A stretch of 5,175 bases of DNA, taken from Candidatus Bathycorpusculum sp. GTDB taxonomy: Archaea; Thermoproteota; Bathyarchaeia; Bathyarchaeales; Bathycorpusculaceae. Each line of letters begins with the position of its first letter. Positions within the stretch are counted from its first letter, which is position 1. A program made the position numbers and the translations under genes. The notes under the pieces were generated by a model. It had not been told where the DNA came from. It was given only the letters and a program-made list of their open reading frames with translations, and did not search any database. Below are positions 1 through 5,175 of this stretch, piece by piece. The stretch spans positions 1 to 5,175 of the forward strand of contig WREZ01000106.1 of NCBI GenBank assembly GCA_009779045.1, given 5' to 3'.

Positions 1-1290
1 CATAAAATCAGAACATGCCCCAGTCTCCACTCTCTTTACTCTACAAAGCTCTACGTAGTAAACAGTTTTCTTTTGCCTTTTTTTCCGTTGACCAACAAAA
101 ACTATCCAACTCCCAGGAAGAACCTTAGAATATACAGAATCAAGACAAACAACAACATTAGCAGCATCACTAGAATAGTCAAAAATGTTACTAAACCCTG
201 GCCAATCAGTAAAACTGCCCTTATACGTATCATCAACAGTTTCATCATCGCCACCATCAAGTTTACCAGTTTCACCACCAGTAGTTTTAGTAACAGTATC
301 ATCAACAGTTTCACCAGCAGCCACAGCATAAATTTTCTTTATAGAATCATGCATCAGTCTCCAGTCAGGAGCATTATAACCAAAAAAAGACACCCGCTGT
401 CTAAAAACAAAAACCCTACGATTCACCTCCGCAGGCGAAGACGGAACTTTCTTTGACCTACCACCGTTTTGCCAAGTGGTCTCACACCCAAGAGGTTCTG
501 TCCAAGTAACTATAGTATAATTCTTATCAGGATGCACAGTTACAGTATCAAGAAAACGAAAATCCCAACACTCACTAGCAACATTACCAGCTTTTTCATC
601 ATCGACATCACTTTTAGCATTACCAGCTCTTTCTTGGCCAACAATTAAGATAGCATCACCAGGAACTAAACGAGTTGTTACACCCTTCAAATAAAGCTCT
701 GTGCAACCAATTTTGATTTCTTGAGGAGTAAACTGTAGGGGTCTAAGATCGTTTAAAGCGGCTTTTGCTTCAATGGTTTCCACAGTCTCAAAAATCTGTA
801 ACTTTTCATCCTGTCCAGGTACACTCATAACTTTGGTTCCTTCGTCAACACGTGAACGCAAAGGAGAACCCGAAGAACTCTCAACGGTAAACACCAAAGG
901 CACACTAGCAGCAACTCCGGATTTAAGTTCATACCCTACTGTTCTAGCTAATTCTAAAACTGAACGTCGTTCCGTTGCAGTGCGTAAATAACCCTCATTT
1001 ACGATGCGTTCTTGATAGAAGGTTAACACATCAGCAATAGTTGCCCAAACATCCAAGAGTGCTATGCCTAAATCATCATTCTCACGGGTAGAGAGATTTT
1101 TAAGAGCCGACTTGCGTGAAATTAACTCTACCATGTCAGCTTTAAACTGGCTATGAGTACCAATACGATACTTTAAAGAAGAAAGCCCAGGAGAATTAAA
1201 CAAATTTACAGGAGTACGCTTCTTTACCCTTGTATAACAACCACACACACCACCACTACCAATAGTACTATTTATGTTGTCTTGGGACAT
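1..1290 (-). CDS. Putative baseplate assembly protein (TIGR02243-like) of a contractile injection system; 3' end outside window
   Basis: The frame is open from the ATG at 1290-1288 to the left edge, giving the first 430 residues. The N-terminal half matches from memory the 'putative baseplate assembly protein' family of eCIS/phage-like loci: Cys16-Gly-Cys18, then NSPGLSSLKYRIGTHSQF (32-49), ALLDVWATIADVLTFYQERI (77-96), NEGYLRTATERRSVLELAR (98-116), and the GVAASVPLVFTV strand (125-136). Later family-like blocks are NAPDWRLM (306-313), DWPGFSN (362-368) and LDSVYSKVLPGSWIVFVG (383-400). It is expected to form part of the wedge ring, like the Afp11/Afp12 proteins. Full members are usually much longer, so a large part is missing to the left. 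Residues 220-240 and 327-358 look like low-complexity loop insertions with internal repeats. It starts 3 nt after the preceding baseplate gene, with a strong AGGAGGT site at 1300-1306. Coding-strand wobble positions are T/G-rich. The family call is confident; which Afp protein it corresponds to is not. Confidence 0.9.
   Translation of the reverse strand, partial: MSQDNINSTIGSGGVCGCYTRVKKRTPVNLFNSPGLSSLKYRIGTHSQFKADMVELISRKSALKNLSTRENDDLGIALLDVWATIADVLTFYQERIVNEGYLRTATERRSVLELARTVGYELKSGVAASVPLVFTVESSSGSPLRSRVDEGTKVMSVPGQDEKLQIFETVETIEAKAALNDLRPLQFTPQEIKIGCTELYLKGVTTRLVPGDAILIVGQERAGNAKSDVDDEKAGNVASECWDFRFLDTVTVHPDKNYTIVTWTEPLGCETTWQNGGRSKKVPSSPAEVNRRVFVFRQRVSFFGYNAPDWRLMHDSIKKIYAVAAGETVDDTVTKTTGGETGKLDGGDDETVDDTYKGSFTDWPGFSNIFDYSSDAANVVVCLDSVYSKVLPGSWIVFVGQRKKRQKKTVYYVELCRVKRVETGACSDFM
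227..313 (-). repeat. In-frame duplicated segment in the left-edge baseplate gene
   Basis: The 18-nt plus-strand unit GTATCATCAACAGTTTCA occurs exactly at 227-244 and 296-313. The copies are 69 nt (23 codons) apart and in frame. In the protein both copies read ETVDDT (327-332 and 350-355), within an acidic, Gly/Thr/Asp-rich loop. A shorter related piece (CAGTTTCACCA) lies between them. Confidence 0.9.
583..633 (-). repeat. Second short in-frame repeat in the left-edge baseplate gene
   Basis: ATTACCAGCTTTTTC (583-597) and ATTACCAGCTCTTTC (619-633) match at 14 of 15 bases. They are 36 nt (12 codons) apart and in frame. They encode RAGNA- and KAGNV-like copies (about residues 221-225 and 233-237) in a charged loop. 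Confidence 0.85.
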
Positions 1291-1293
1291 TTA

Positions 1294-3936
1294 TTAACGA
1301 CCTCCTATTAAGTTAAATTTTATTCGGCCATTTGCGGGATAATTAGCATCATTATCTAATTGAATAACCTCATAGGGACCCACCTGAATTTCCCCCTCAC
1401 TTAAATAAGAAACATTATTGTTATTGTTTTCTTCTTGGTCGGTGCGTTTAAATTTTTTCACTGAAAAGGAGGCTACGCCGTCTACTTTAGATAGGGTAAC
1501 AAATAAGTCACGTAAAAATACTGGTTGTCCAAAGGTGAAATTGTCAGGATGGAAAAATCCTTTAAGGCCATTAGATAAAAGGCGGTTGCTGAAAACTTCT
1601 AGTAGCATTTTTTCAACTTCGGAGCAAAGGGAGTTGGAGGAGACATTTATGTTAACTTCGATTTCTAAGGGAACGTATTTTGGGCCGTAAACTTCAATGT
1701 CATATCCGCTTAATCTGTATTGGTTAAGGAGGTTTTTAACTTTGAGTTTAAAGGCTTCATCTACGGGTTTTCGTCCAAAGCGGTCAACCATTACATAGAC
1801 AGTGTACCAGCTGCCGGTCCATCGTGTTTTAGCGACAACGCTTTGTATTTCGTTAGATTTTCGTTTAAGAATTTCGGCATAGTCTGCATCGGTTACGGCG
1901 CGTTCGTTAATTTTTGCTGCTTCAGGAGCGTTTTGTCGTACCATAGCTATGCTTTCAGGATTTATACCCCCCCTAGCAGGTAGGGGATTGCGGATACGTT
2001 CTATATCCTCTGCAACTAAAACAATAGTATTATTATTGTTATTAGTTGATGTGTTGTTTGGGTTAACTATGCGTTTTATTGATTCTGCGCCTACGTTTCC
2101 TTCGACGCCGTTGCCTATGCGGTAGAATCCGTATAATAGTTGGGGCATTTCGCCTATGATTTTTTGTGGGTTTAAGCCATGGATGCCATCGCCAAATCGA
2201 AGTATTGCAGAGCCGTCGTTTTCGGTTTCGACAACGAAGTCGGTTTTAAATTTGTTGCTTAAAAATAAATCTTGTTGGGGGGTCCATTCACCTGGTAACC
2301 AGTCGTTTGTTGTGAATTCTTCAAATTCGTTTTTTGGTGTTCGTAGTTGTTTTAAATAAATGTCTGGTTTTACGTCTTGTAGGTTGTAATTGTATACTGA
2401 GGAGGCAGTGGCTGAGGTGTCGAGGGGGCCTTTGAAAGTTAGGGGGCCGTATTTTAGGCGGGGGCGGAAATGTAGGCGCATGTTTGAGTCGATTAGGTGT
2501 TCGGCTTTTTGGGATAGCCCGTAATCTACTAGTAAAATGTTGCCGTGAGCGACTGCGAGGGTTTTTTCGTTTTTGCGTACGCATAAAGAGAAGGGGAGGG
2601 CGTCTTCGGGGGCCCATTCGATGTTGATAACGCGTTGGTTAGTTAATTCGTCAAGGGCGGATGTAACGGTTTTTAATCGTACAGCGTGGCGGTGGGAGAT
2701 GTCTCTGTCGGCTGCGATGCCATCAATTGAGTGGGTTTCTTCGAAAATTAGTACATCGCCGCACTTGAGGTTGAGAGGACGTGATGCTTCGCCATTCTCA
2801 TTTTTTGCTCCAGCGGATAGTGTTGCTTGGGTTGAACCTTTTGGAAGACAATAATCTGAATTACACCAAGTATAAAAGTCTATTTCACTATGATTCTTAT
2901 AGAGCACCTTAAGATCATGCATAGCCTCAAAAACCTTAGCACCCCCCGACACCTCTTTTTCAAGATCCTCAAAATCCACCACCAAAGCACCATCACCAAT
3001 ACCCGTCAAAAACTTTGTACCCTTAGAAACCACACAAAAATCGCCCTCAGAATCCCCCAAATCCCTCTTTGTCTCTATGCACACCCAAGCACGAGAATTA
3101 CAACCATTATGCATATAATAATCCAATAACCTAGCATGCCGTTTAACAGATATCCTACTTCTAGAAGTACCAAGATACGCCTCCGTAGCAACAGCATCCT
3201 GATAATAACTCAAATAATCACCCACATAAGCTAGCAATTCAGCCATCATTATACCTACATCAGCAACATTACGCTCTTTCCAATCAGGTATCAACAAAGC
3301 TAAACGACTAAGCGCTAAATGACGAAAACTAGCATAATCCTTAGAGAGATAATCTATAACAGGCTCCTGCAAAACCTCAGCAGAAACCCCCGAAACAGGC
3401 TTAACATCAAAAAGAGATGCTTCATCAATTTTAAAAGAAAAATCAATACTTGAAAGAATAACATCAAACCCGTTAGGAGGACCACTATCATTTAAAGAAC
3501 CAACTATACGTAAAGTATAAGTTGAAAAATCGCCATCACCCGACGGACAAACAATCAAAGCTTTATCTTTATCGATAGAATCAACATCCACACGATCCTT
3601 AAGCGAATTAAACTCTTTAACAGATATAGGCAAATCAGAAGGCGTCGCAGCAAGCATATCGCTATAAGGCATAGCCCATACAGCACGAAGATTTTTCACT
3701 TTAACCCCACCTTCAAAGCGCACATTATTCTCAGAAAGCCGCACCTCCATACTAGTCAATGGTTTAAAAAAATAAACAATCAAATAAGAACCCCTAAACA
3801 AACCACGTATAGAAAAATCCATTGTAGCAGAGAGGTCTAACGTAATAACTTCAAGATAGTCTATACCATTTAGAGAGGAGCTATAGATTTGTTTGCGCCT
3901 ATCTTTTGCAGCACATTTTATTACATTTTCAGTCAT
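1294..3936 (-). CDS. Baseplate J-type wedge protein of a contractile injection system (880 aa)
   Basis: This is a complete gene from ATG (3936) to TAA (1294). The N-terminal domain has SLNGIDYLEVI (21-31), FFKPL (56-60), NVRFEGG (71-77) and DFSTYTLRIVG (136-146), all typical of large eCIS baseplate proteins. The most diagnostic block is residues 194-285: IDYLSKDYASFRHLALSRLA, then PDWKERN, ADVGIMMAELLAYVGDYLSY and QDAVATEAYLGTSR. The C-terminal half is baseplate-J-like: LRFGDGIHG (579-587), YRIGNGVEGNVGAESI (605-620), NPLPARGGINPESIAMVRQN (650-669) and ERAVTDADYAEI (678-689). It probably forms the baseplate wedge with gp25 and the next gene, as Afp11/Afp12 do. Odd features are two asparagine runs (632-636 and 837-841) and a reversal of coding-strand composition near residue 358. 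It lies 1 nt after the gp25-like gene, with AAGGA at 3946-3950 as a likely ribosome site. Confidence 0.92.
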   Translation of the reverse strand: MTENVIKCAAKDRRKQIYSSSLNGIDYLEVITLDLSATMDFSIRGLFRGSYLIVYFFKPLTSMEVRLSENNVRFEGGVKVKNLRAVWAMPYSDMLAATPSDLPISVKEFNSLKDRVDVDSIDKDKALIVCPSGDGDFSTYTLRIVGSLNDSGPPNGFDVILSSIDFSFKIDEASLFDVKPVSGVSAEVLQEPVIDYLSKDYASFRHLALSRLALLIPDWKERNVADVGIMMAELLAYVGDYLSYYQDAVATEAYLGTSRSRISVKRHARLLDYYMHNGCNSRAWVCIETKRDLGDSEGDFCVVSKGTKFLTGIGDGALVVDFEDLEKEVSGGAKVFEAMHDLKVLYKNHSEIDFYTWCNSDYCLPKGSTQATLSAGAKNENGEASRPLNLKCGDVLIFEETHSIDGIAADRDISHRHAVRLKTVTSALDELTNQRVINIEWAPEDALPFSLCVRKNEKTLAVAHGNILLVDYGLSQKAEHLIDSNMRLHFRPRLKYGPLTFKGPLDTSATASSVYNYNLQDVKPDIYLKQLRTPKNEFEEFTTNDWLPGEWTPQQDLFLSNKFKTDFVVETENDGSAILRFGDGIHGLNPQKIIGEMPQLLYGFYRIGNGVEGNVGAESIKRIVNPNNTSTNNNNNTIVLVAEDIERIRNPLPARGGINPESIAMVRQNAPEAAKINERAVTDADYAEILKRKSNEIQSVVAKTRWTGSWYTVYVMVDRFGRKPVDEAFKLKVKNLLNQYRLSGYDIEVYGPKYVPLEIEVNINVSSNSLCSEVEKMLLEVFSNRLLSNGLKGFFHPDNFTFGQPVFLRDLFVTLSKVDGVASFSVKKFKRTDQEENNNNNVSYLSEGEIQVGPYEVIQLDNDANYPANGRIKFNLIGGR
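1300..1306 (-). promoter_or_regulatory. Strong ribosome binding site of the left-edge baseplate gene
   Basis: AGGAGGT on the minus strand lies 9 nt before the ATG at 1290. It is inside the final codons of the 880-residue gene, where GGA-GGT encodes the Gly-Gly of its terminal IGGR. It is the strongest ribosome site in the window and supports independent, strong initiation of the downstream gene. Confidence 0.8.
1414..1428 (-). repeat. AAT/AAC codon run (Asn5, residues 837-841)
   Basis: This is a second run of five Asn codons in the same gene. It follows DQEE and lies near the C-terminus, between the VKKFKR region and the final GPYEVIQL region. Confidence 0.95.
2029..2043 (-). repeat. AAT/AAC codon run (Asn5, residues 632-636)
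   Basis: Five consecutive Asn codons lie in the 880-residue gene, within the longer Asn/Thr/Ser-rich stretch NPNNTSTNNNNN (625-636). The stretch falls between the VEGNVGAESI block and the NPLPARGG block, a likely surface loop. Confidence 0.95.
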
Positions 3937-3937
3937 G

Positions 3938-4294
3938 CTATACCGTCCTTGAAAAAGAAGTTTCTACTTGTTGTTGAGTACGTCGTATAACATATTGCAC
4001 AATAACCGTTAAAGTGGAATCATTACTTTGCACACGAACAGATTTCACCATAATAAGCGCCCCAAGCCATTGCTGCAAAGCGCCCTGCACAAGCAACTGT
4101 GTAGTAGCAGACAATTCCACACTATTTGGCGCAAAAACAAGCTGATTAATATTACTACCAAAAGTAGGCCGATTAACACGTTCCCCTATAGAGGTAAACA
4201 AAACCTGCTCAACTAATTGACGTATATGCTCCTCCTCACTAGCTATAGCCGTTCTTCCCCGACTATCTGTTTGAAACGGATAATTAAACTGCAA
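3938..4294 (-). CDS. gp25-like baseplate wedge protein (GPW/gp25 family)
   Basis: The 118-residue protein has the usual length for eCIS gp25-like (Afp9-type) proteins and is recognisable along its whole length: FNYPFQTDSRGRTA (3-16), EEEHIRQLVEQVLFTSIGER (20-39), VNRPTFGSNINQLVFAPN (40-57), TQLLVQGALQQWLG (65-78) and YVIRRTQQQ (101-109). The GER...RP.FG core is the family hallmark. In T4 and in contractile injection systems, gp25 sits in the wedge and nucleates sheath assembly. The start is TTG at 4294-4292. The preceding in-frame codon (4297-4295) is TAG, and the N-terminus fits the family directly, so no upstream start is possible. Only a weak purine site (AAGG..AAGGGG, within the upstream gene) precedes it, and the upstream stop ends 5 nt before, so translation is probably coupled to the PAAR-like gene. 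It ends 1 nt before the 880-residue gene. Confidence 0.93.
   Translation of the reverse strand: MQFNYPFQTDSRGRTAIASEEEHIRQLVEQVLFTSIGERVNRPTFGSNINQLVFAPNSVELSATTQLLVQGALQQWLGALIMVKSVRVQSNDSTLTVIVQYVIRRTQQQVETSFSRTV
3946..3950 (-). promoter_or_regulatory. Ribosome binding site of the 880-residue baseplate gene
   Basis: AAGGA on the minus strand lies 9 nt before the ATG at 3936, inside the last codons of the gp25-like gene. With only 1 nt between the two genes, it supports coupled translation. Confidence 0.55.
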
Positions 4295-4299
4295 CTATA

Positions 4300-4632
4300 C
4301 TACTGCCCCTTTACCTTCATTTGAGCTACCACTATATTGGGCGGTCCTTGAGGCGCCTGATCACCCGTTTGACAAAGCGCAGTACTATCCTTAAGAACCA
4401 CAAAATTACCCCCCACCTTAACCCTAGTAGCCACCACTAACCACTTCGCAAGAACACAAGGATGGGGAGAAGTACCTAACATAAAAGGACACCCCGAAAT
4501 TGTAAAAGTATCCTGCTGCGTCACAGCAAACTGCCCATCAACCTTTACATGACTATTAGACGTAACTATAGAAAACGTCCCTGCATGCGGGCACATAAGC
4601 GTCGAATTCACATCTAACAGATACCCAGGCAC
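4300..4632 (-). CDS. PAAR-like spike-tip protein of eCIS
   Basis: The 110-residue protein resembles the small conserved PAAR-like (Afp10-type) protein encoded beside gp25 in eCIS loci. It opens MPGYLLDVNSTLMCPHAG, followed by VDGQFAVTQQDTFTISGCPF (31-50), HPCVLAKWLVVATRV (57-71) and APQGPPNIVVAQMKV (93-107). Such proteins form the sharp cone that caps the VgrG-like spike. Four cysteines (14, 48, 59, 87) and two histidines (16, 57), arranged as CPH...C...HPC...C, could hold a metal ion; this is inferred by analogy with PAAR tips and is not shown by the sequence. The start is GTG (4632-4630). An in-frame TGA lies four codons upstream (4644-4642), so the start is well fixed. GAGGTGG at 4637-4643 is well placed. 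It is the first gene of the operon visible here, after a 241-nt gap from elp3. The PAAR-then-gp25 order is the reverse of Afp9-Afp10. Confidence 0.88.
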   Translation of the reverse strand: MPGYLLDVNSTLMCPHAGTFSIVTSNSHVKVDGQFAVTQQDTFTISGCPFMLGTSPHPCVLAKWLVVATRVKVGGNFVVLKDSTALCQTGDQAPQGPPNIVVAQMKVKGQ

Positions 4633-4636
4633 ATAT

Positions 4637-4643
4637 CCACCTC
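4637..4643 (-). promoter_or_regulatory. Ribosome binding site of the PAAR-like gene
   Basis: GAGGTGG on the minus strand ends 4 nt before the GTG start at 4632 and matches the anti-Shine-Dalgarno end of 16S rRNA. It decides the start: an overlapping ATG one base upstream is in another frame and reaches a stop after six codons. Confidence 0.75.
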
Positions 4644-4733
4644 AACAACAGCTACACTCTAACATACATAAACTATGAACCACATAGTCACATATGTCCT
4701 ACGCCTTGCTTCCAACACAAAGCAAACACGCAC

Positions 4734-4750
4734 AATATTATTATATTAAC
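4734..4750 (-). promoter_or_regulatory. Candidate AT-rich promoter element for the eCIS operon
   Basis: On the minus strand this block reads GTTAATATAATAATATT, the most TATA-like stretch between elp3 and the first eCIS gene. An archaeal TATA box here would place the transcript start about 25 nt further on, near 4710, leaving a leader of roughly 75-80 nt. A second candidate is TAGTTTATGTATG at 4663-4675, which would give a leader of about 10 nt that still includes the ribosome site. Neither has a clear BRE, and AT-rich DNA is common in this window, so this is a weak call. Confidence 0.25.
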
Positions 4751-4846
4751 TGTTAACTTTTAAACATTTGTATAACAACACTAAACTTATTTTTTCCTCA
4801 AAAATATATCTACTCTTGAAAAGACCACGCAAAATCACAAGGACCT

Positions 4847-4870
4847 GTTTGTTTGTTTGTTTGTTTGTTT
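4847..4870. repeat. (GTTT)6 tetranucleotide microsatellite
   Basis: Six perfect GTTT units on the plus strand (AAAC on the minus strand) begin 3 nt after the elp3 stop codon. The array is non-coding for the genes called here. Its length could vary by replication slippage. Confidence 0.95.
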
Positions 4871-4873
4871 ATG

Positions 4874-5175
4874 TTAGACAAGTTTTTTTGACATGTATGG
4901 GCCGTCGTGTTGGTAGCCTGTTTTCATGTAGTATTGTTTTGTGCCTAATGCGCTGATTATTAATAGTTTTTTTAGGTTTGCTTTTTTTGTTATGTATTCT
5001 GCTTCTTCTATGAGGCGTATGCCGTAGCCTTTGTGTTGCCAAGCCTCTTCTACATGTCGTCCAACGGGTACAAGGGGGCCGTAGACGTGAAGTTCTCGGA
5101 TAATAGCTGAGGGGGTCTGGTTTATTTCTGGTCGGTGTGTGTTTGGTGAGGGTATGCGTAGGCGTAGGTAGCCTA
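4874..5175 (-). CDS. elp3: Elp3-family tRNA U34 carboxymethyltransferase, C-terminal acetyltransferase end (5' part outside window)
   Basis: Reading the minus strand from the right edge gives 99 residues and then TAA (4876-4874). They begin GYLRLRIPS and continue with SAIIRELHVYGPLVPVG, WQHKGYGIRLIEEAEYI, LLIISALGTKQYYMKTGY and GPYMSKKLV. This is the C-terminal end of Elp3, which joins a radical SAM domain to a GNAT acetyltransferase domain and starts cm5U formation on wobble uridine of tRNA. QHKGYG is the Q-x-x-G-x-G acetyl-CoA-binding loop. IRELHVYGP and the tyrosine-rich YYMKTGY region are also characteristic. The radical SAM part and the start lie beyond the right edge. The visible end looks intact. 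Wobble positions are A/C-rich, unlike the eCIS genes directly downstream, so this gene probably marks the host side of the locus boundary. Single-gene Elp3 is widespread in archaea and occurs in some bacteria. Confidence 0.92.
   Translation of the reverse strand, partial: GYLRLRIPSPNTHRPEINQTPSAIIRELHVYGPLVPVGRHVEEAWQHKGYGIRLIEEAEYITKKANLKKLLIISALGTKQYYMKTGYQHDGPYMSKKLV

Larger units (their letters stand above)
4633..4873. other. Non-coding gap between elp3 and the eCIS genes
   Basis: These 241 bases carry no credible gene. On the minus strand the gap must hold the end of the elp3 transcript and, if the eCIS genes have their own promoter, that promoter. From the elp3 side it contains a (GTTT)6 repeat, short T-runs on the minus strand (for example around 4800-4804) that could serve as an archaeal-type terminator, an AT-rich block (4734-4750), a weak 6-bp hairpin (TTGCTT at 4706-4711 with AAGCAA at 4720-4725), and the PAAR-like gene's ribosome site. 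No tRNA or CRISPR structure was seen. Confidence 0.7.

Noticed and set aside
73..456. Plus-strand open frame of 127 codons
   Set aside because: It lies antisense to the well-supported baseplate gene. Its Ser/Thr/Asn/Ile-rich translation is what the complement of T/G-rich codons produces, and no family is recognisable.
2321..2617. Minus-strand open frame of 98 codons in another frame of the 880-residue gene
   Set aside because: The Pro/Arg-rich translation is a shadow of the C-rich segment of the real gene.
2868..2877. TATAAAAG-like sequence on the plus strand near the composition switch
   Set aside because: It lies inside the coding region of an intact gene with no plus-strand gene downstream. 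It is probably a coincidence.
1294..4632. Ordinary prophage tail genes
   Set aside because: The large proteins and the PAAR-like protein match eCIS-type baseplate families better than P2- or Mu-like tail proteins, and no capsid or packaging gene is present. The window is too short to exclude a prophage fully.
4706..4725. Hairpin TTGCTT/AAGCAA as a terminator or riboregulator
   Set aside because: The stem is only 6 bp with an 8-nt loop and no following T-run on either strand. It can arise by chance in this gap.
4847..4870. CRISPR-like array
   Set aside because: The units are 4 nt with no spacers, so it is a simple microsatellite.
4768..4956. Plus-strand open frame of 62 codons running through the (GTTT)6 repeat
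   Set aside because: It overlaps the conserved 3' end of elp3 on the other strand, and its CLFVCLFV segment is simply the translated repeat. No ribosome site was seen.

Overview
The window is the core baseplate part of a contractile injection system (phage-tail-like, eCIS/Afp-type) locus, entered next to a translation-related housekeeping gene. All five supported genes lie on the minus strand, so the transcription order runs from high to low coordinates. The gene at the right edge is the C-terminal end of an Elp3-type tRNA U34-modifying enzyme with an acetyltransferase domain. This Elp3 form, the low G+C content, GTG and TTG starts and GAGGTG-type ribosome binding sites best suit an archaeon. 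The evidence is modest, because some bacteria (for example Chloroflexota and Clostridia) also carry Elp3.

Layout: positions 4874-5175 hold the elp3 3' end. Positions 4633-4873 are a non-coding gap with a (GTTT)6 microsatellite and a likely promoter. Four tightly packed genes follow: a PAAR-like spike-tip protein (4300-4632), a gp25-like baseplate wedge protein (3938-4294), an 880-residue baseplate J-type protein (1294-3936), and a second large putative baseplate assembly protein (TIGR02243-like) that runs off the left edge (1-1290, first 430 residues). The gaps of 5, 1 and 3 nt argue for one operon with translational coupling.

Together these proteins would build the baseplate of a contractile tube. 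The PAAR-like protein caps the spike, gp25 nucleates the sheath and joins the wedge, and the two large proteins form the wedge ring. Sheath, tube, VgrG-like spike, tape measure, AAA+ ATPase, tail fibre and cargo genes are not in the window and would be expected beyond the left edge or elsewhere.

The most unusual features are a strong strand-composition reversal inside the 880-residue gene, poly-asparagine tracts in that protein, duplicated loop segments in the left-edge protein, and two tandem in-frame stop codons as the only separation between the two large baseplate genes.
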